A stretch of DNA of 64,000 nt from Salinisphaera sp. T31B1 (GTDB taxonomy: Bacteria > Pseudomonadota > Gammaproteobacteria > Nevskiales > Salinisphaeraceae). A program made the position numbers and the translations under genes. The DNA lies in assembly GCF_040361275.1 (NCBI RefSeq), contig NZ_APNH01000001.1, forward strand, positions 806,001-870,000, given 5' to 3'. The notes under the pieces are model-generated. The model was given only the letters and a program-made list of their open reading frames with translations. It made no database searches and had not been told where the DNA came from. Below, in pieces: positions 61,873 to 64,000 of the stretch. How positions within the stretch are numbered: position 1 is the first letter of the stretch; every line of letters begins with the position of its first letter.

Positions 61873-63102
61873 ATGCCTGCCCGAATCAGACAGCCTGCAT
61901 TGAGCCGACTGTCGTCGTCGCCACGACGCGCCATACCGGTGACGATCGTGTGCGGTGCCCCGGGGGCGGGCAAGACAGCGCTGATCGAGCGATGGATAGA
62001 GGCCCACGGCCAACGTCGATTCGCCATTATCGCTGATACGAGCCCGCGGCCCGAAAACGCCGTGGGCGGCGTCGGTGCCACGGCGTTTCATGTCCGTGGT
62101 TCTGTCGAAGCGTTCCTGAGCCAGTCGATCACCGATACGCGCCAGGATGTTCTGTGCCAGGAGCTGTTCCGCACGCTGGACAGCGGCGACGTCGATGGTG
62201 TGTTCATCGAGGCGGGGCTGACCGCGGACCCGGCCACGATGGTCGCGGCATTACGCCAGCAACGGCCGGGCTATGCGCTGGTCGACCTTCTGGATGTTGC
62301 GCGCGTGGTGACCGTGCTCGACTGTGCGCGTCTGCAGGACGACTATGCCAGTACCCAGGCATTGGTCGAGCGCGATCGCCGCATACCGCCGTCCGACGAA
62401 CGTACCGTGGCCAACATCGTGGCATTGCAGATCGAGTCTGCCGATACGATCGTGCTCAACAAGACCGATCTCGCCAGCGCTCAGCTCAGGCGTGAGGTTT
62501 GCGATATAGCGACGGTGCTCAATCCCGGCGCGCAGCGAATCCAGACGCGTTTCGGCGAGCTCGAAGAATCGGGCATGGCCGCCGATGACTTGTTCGGACG
62601 CGTTGATCGTGCTCATTACGGCCCGGGTTGGTTGCGCTACCTCGAAGAAACTCTGCCGACGACCCACGCCTACCAGGTGTCTCGCTGCGTTTATAAACGC
62701 CGCCGGCCATTTCACCCCGAGCGATTGATGACATTGCTCGACAACGGCTGGCCCTGGACGCTGCGCACGCGCGGCCAGTTCTGGATCGCCAGCCGGCCCG
62801 ACTGGGCAATCGACATACAGCAGGCCGGTACGTCGGTCGCCATCCAGCCCTTCGGTTATTGGTGGGCAAGCGATGTGGTGGGAGGGTGCACGCCCGAGGA
62901 TCCCCAGTTGCTCGAGGCCCTGAACCAACTCTGGCATCCGCTGTACGGCGACCGTCGCCAGCATGTTGCGATCCTGGGCGTTGATTTCGATCCGGTGACG
63001 TTAGAACGAGACCTCGACGACTGCCTGCTCACCGATGCGGAACTGGCCGGCGGCTGGAACCACTGGCGTGCCATGGCCGATCCCTGGCCGGTCTGGCGCT
63101 GA
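61873..63102 (+). CDS. COG0523 paralogue lacking the CxCC motif
   Basis: 409 residues, clearly homologous to the preceding gene over its whole length, including the C-terminal CobW domain (RRPFHPERLMTLL, FWIASRPDW, DCLLTDAEL). Walker A is GAPGAGKT (28-35) and the base motif LNKTDL is kept, but the CxCC segment is replaced (RGSVEAFLSQSITD) and ESTG reads EAGLT. It may bind GTP without metal, acting as a partner or regulator of the canonical paralogue. Start at 61873 has GAGG 8 bp upstream; ATG 61867 is an alternative. The 120-bp spacer before it shows no Zur-like site. Confidence 0.85.
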   Translation: MPARIRQPALSRLSSSPRRAIPVTIVCGAPGAGKTALIERWIEAHGQRRFAIIADTSPRPENAVGGVGATAFHVRGSVEAFLSQSITDTRQDVLCQELFRTLDSGDVDGVFIEAGLTADPATMVAALRQQRPGYALVDLLDVARVVTVLDCARLQDDYASTQALVERDRRIPPSDERTVANIVALQIESADTIVLNKTDLASAQLRREVCDIATVLNPGAQRIQTRFGELEESGMAADDLFGRVDRAHYGPGWLRYLEETLPTTHAYQVSRCVYKRRRPFHPERLMTLLDNGWPWTLRTRGQFWIASRPDWAIDIQQAGTSVAIQPFGYWWASDVVGGCTPEDPQLLEALNQLWHPLYGDRRQHVAILGVDFDPVTLERDLDDCLLTDAELAGGWNHWRAMADPWPVWR

Positions 63103-63168
63103 TCCCGGCCCATGGGGGCCGGTTGTTCGAATAGATATGTTCGATAGCAGCCCGTATAGGAGATGACG

Positions 63169-63410
63169 ATGAAACCGACCGGTATCGAGGCGCTCTTCGA
63201 TCAGACCTGCGCGTCGGGCTACGACCAGCTGCAGTCCCGATTGGCACCGCTACGCGATGTGCTGCATCTGCTGACCGGCGTCATCCTCTCCGAGCTCCCG
63301 GCCGATGCGCGCGTGCTTTGCGTCGGCGCCGGGACTGGCACGGAGTTGATCGCCCTTGCCGAAGAGTTCCCGGCTGGTATTTCACCGCGGTAGAGCCGTC
63401 GCGCTGACGC
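63169..63410 (+). pseudogene. Truncated class I SAM-dependent methyltransferase
   Basis: From ATG 63169 (AGGAG 6 bp upstream) the frame encodes an N-terminal helix and the SAM-binding motif I (ARVLCVGAGTGTELIALA), then goes off frame and stops at 63393. Restoring one base near 63373 would continue FPGWYFTAVEPS, the expected motif II region, but that frame also ends within a few codons. Only about 80 of some 230 residues remain. The 140 bp after it (63411-63550) holds no gene. It follows the COG0523 pair, as do methyltransferases in some zinc-regulated operons. Confidence 0.7.
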
Positions 63411-63550
63411 TGATCGCCATCGGGTTCGTTTTAGGCGGGTATGGGGCGAGGCGTTCCAGCCGGCCTCGTTCGGAGAATCGAGAGGGGCAGGAAAGCCGGG
63501 TAGGCCTGGCTCGTAACGCCACCCACGCGTGATGCGACCACGGTGTCTAT

Positions 63551-64000
63551 TCAGCGGCGGATCACCCGCGCATCGGTCAGGCGGTAGAGCAGGCCGTCGT
63601 CCGATTGTGTTTCACCGGCGAGACGCCCTTCGACCACGATCGGCTCCCAGGTCATTTCCGTGGCCTGCACACTGTGTACGTCGACGACGGTCGCCGGGCC
63701 GCCGGGCAAGTGAAAGAAGCACACCGGTGGATTGGCGGAGAGAATGAAGCGGGTCTGTTCTGCCGACATCTGGATCGGCAGCATGTAACCAGCCAACCGC
63801 ACGGTATCGCCGAAATGTGCTCGCAGGGCGGGCGGGTAAGTCGCCGATACGCGAAACGTCTCGTCGTAGTCGAGATTTGCCTGCATCAGCGTAGCCCAGC
63901 CGAGAATCCCGTCGATCGCATCCGTGCCGTCTAACGTAGCGGCATATTCGTCGACGGTTGCAGCCGCGCGAACATCGAGGTCGATCTTCGTGGAGACCGG
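63551..64000 (-). CDS. DUF3299-like protein (5' partial)
   Basis: C-terminal 149 residues; the frame is open through the right window edge, so the start lies outside. It contains VRLAGYMLPIQMSAEQTRFILSANPP (quoted as RLAGYMLPIQMS and FILSANPP) and the CFFHLPGGPATVVDV strand, which match DUF3299 periplasmic proteins. Some DUF3299 genes sit in zinc-related operons of vibrios; with the zinc genes next door a role in metal uptake is plausible but unproven. Convergent with the truncated methyltransferase. Confidence 0.65.
   Translation of the reverse strand, partial: PVSTKIDLDVRAAATVDEYAATLDGTDAIDGILGWATLMQANLDYDETFRVSATYPPALRAHFGDTVRLAGYMLPIQMSAEQTRFILSANPPVCFFHLPGGPATVVDVHSVQATEMTWEPIVVEGRLAGETQSDDGLLYRLTDARVIRR

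Overview
The window is a high-G+C, gene-dense bacterial chromosome segment, most likely from a facultatively methylotrophic, probably halophilic or marine gammaproteobacterium. The basis is a gammaproteobacterial-style gene set (YhcB/ZapG, MetR-MetE, SufE, Fur, YidD), a complete calcium-type methanol dehydrogenase operon, sulfite dehydrogenase with ATP sulfurylase, and three TRAP-type permease proteins belonging to two transport systems. A Salinisphaera-like lineage is a guess from overall character, not something the sequence proves. No rRNA, tRNA, insertion sequence, prophage or CRISPR array was seen.

Layout. 1-5.3 kb: acyl-CoA catabolism genes (citryl-CoA lyase-like, enoyl-CoA hydratase; convergent thiolase-fold/DUF35 pair and ADP-forming acyl-CoA synthetase). 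5.5-9.5 kb: YhcB, FMN-dependent lactate oxidase-type enzyme, IclR regulator with an SDR, SufE. 9.6-23.5 kb: the methanol oxidation locus. A LuxR-type response regulator diverges from mxaFJGI-RSACKLD, followed by a YVTN beta-propeller gene, a decayed-looking 0.55 kb stretch and a sensor kinase (MoxY type). Strong hairpins lie after mxaF, mxaG and mxaI. 23.5-31 kb: yidD, a type-2 ileS, zinc-free L31 (rpmE2), and the divergent metR/metE pair. 31-38 kb: a malonate module with a TRAP transporter, malonyl-CoA synthetase (MatB) and a divergent fused malonate-decarboxylase-like carboxyltransferase coupled to a GST. 38-43.5 kb: gltX, an HAD phosphatase, an ArsR-CDF metal efflux operon and two graveyards (MarR plus siderophore-interacting protein remnants; a decayed second ATP sulfurylase). 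43.5-46.4 kb: sulfite dehydrogenase sorAB convergent with sat. 46.5-52.2 kb: a TAXI-TRAP transporter with AtuA-like enzymes and a divergent LysR regulator. 52.2-56.9 kb: fur, dihydroorotase, a tandem PTPS/QueD-like protein, a Trm112-like protein, and an SMR efflux pair with a TetR regulator and its palindromic operator. 56.9-64 kb: a zinc-starvation island with two Zur-box-like sites, a ZnuD-like TonB receptor, a ZIP transporter, a zinc-independent DksA2 with an in-frame TGA, two tandem COG0523 GTPases (the second without the CxCC metal motif), a truncated methyltransferase and a partial DUF3299-like gene.

How it fits together. Methanol is oxidised in the periplasm by MxaFI, electrons pass to cytochrome cL (MxaG), and MxaR/S/A/C/K/L/D assemble the enzyme; the flanking kinase and regulator probably control it. 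Sulfite is oxidised by SorAB, also in the periplasm. Malonate would be imported, CoA-activated and decarboxylated. The zinc island pairs outer- and inner-membrane zinc uptake with zinc-sparing paralogues and metallochaperones. The least well explained items are the fused decarboxylase, the motif-less COG0523 paralogue, the interrupted dksA2 and the AtuA/TAXI module.
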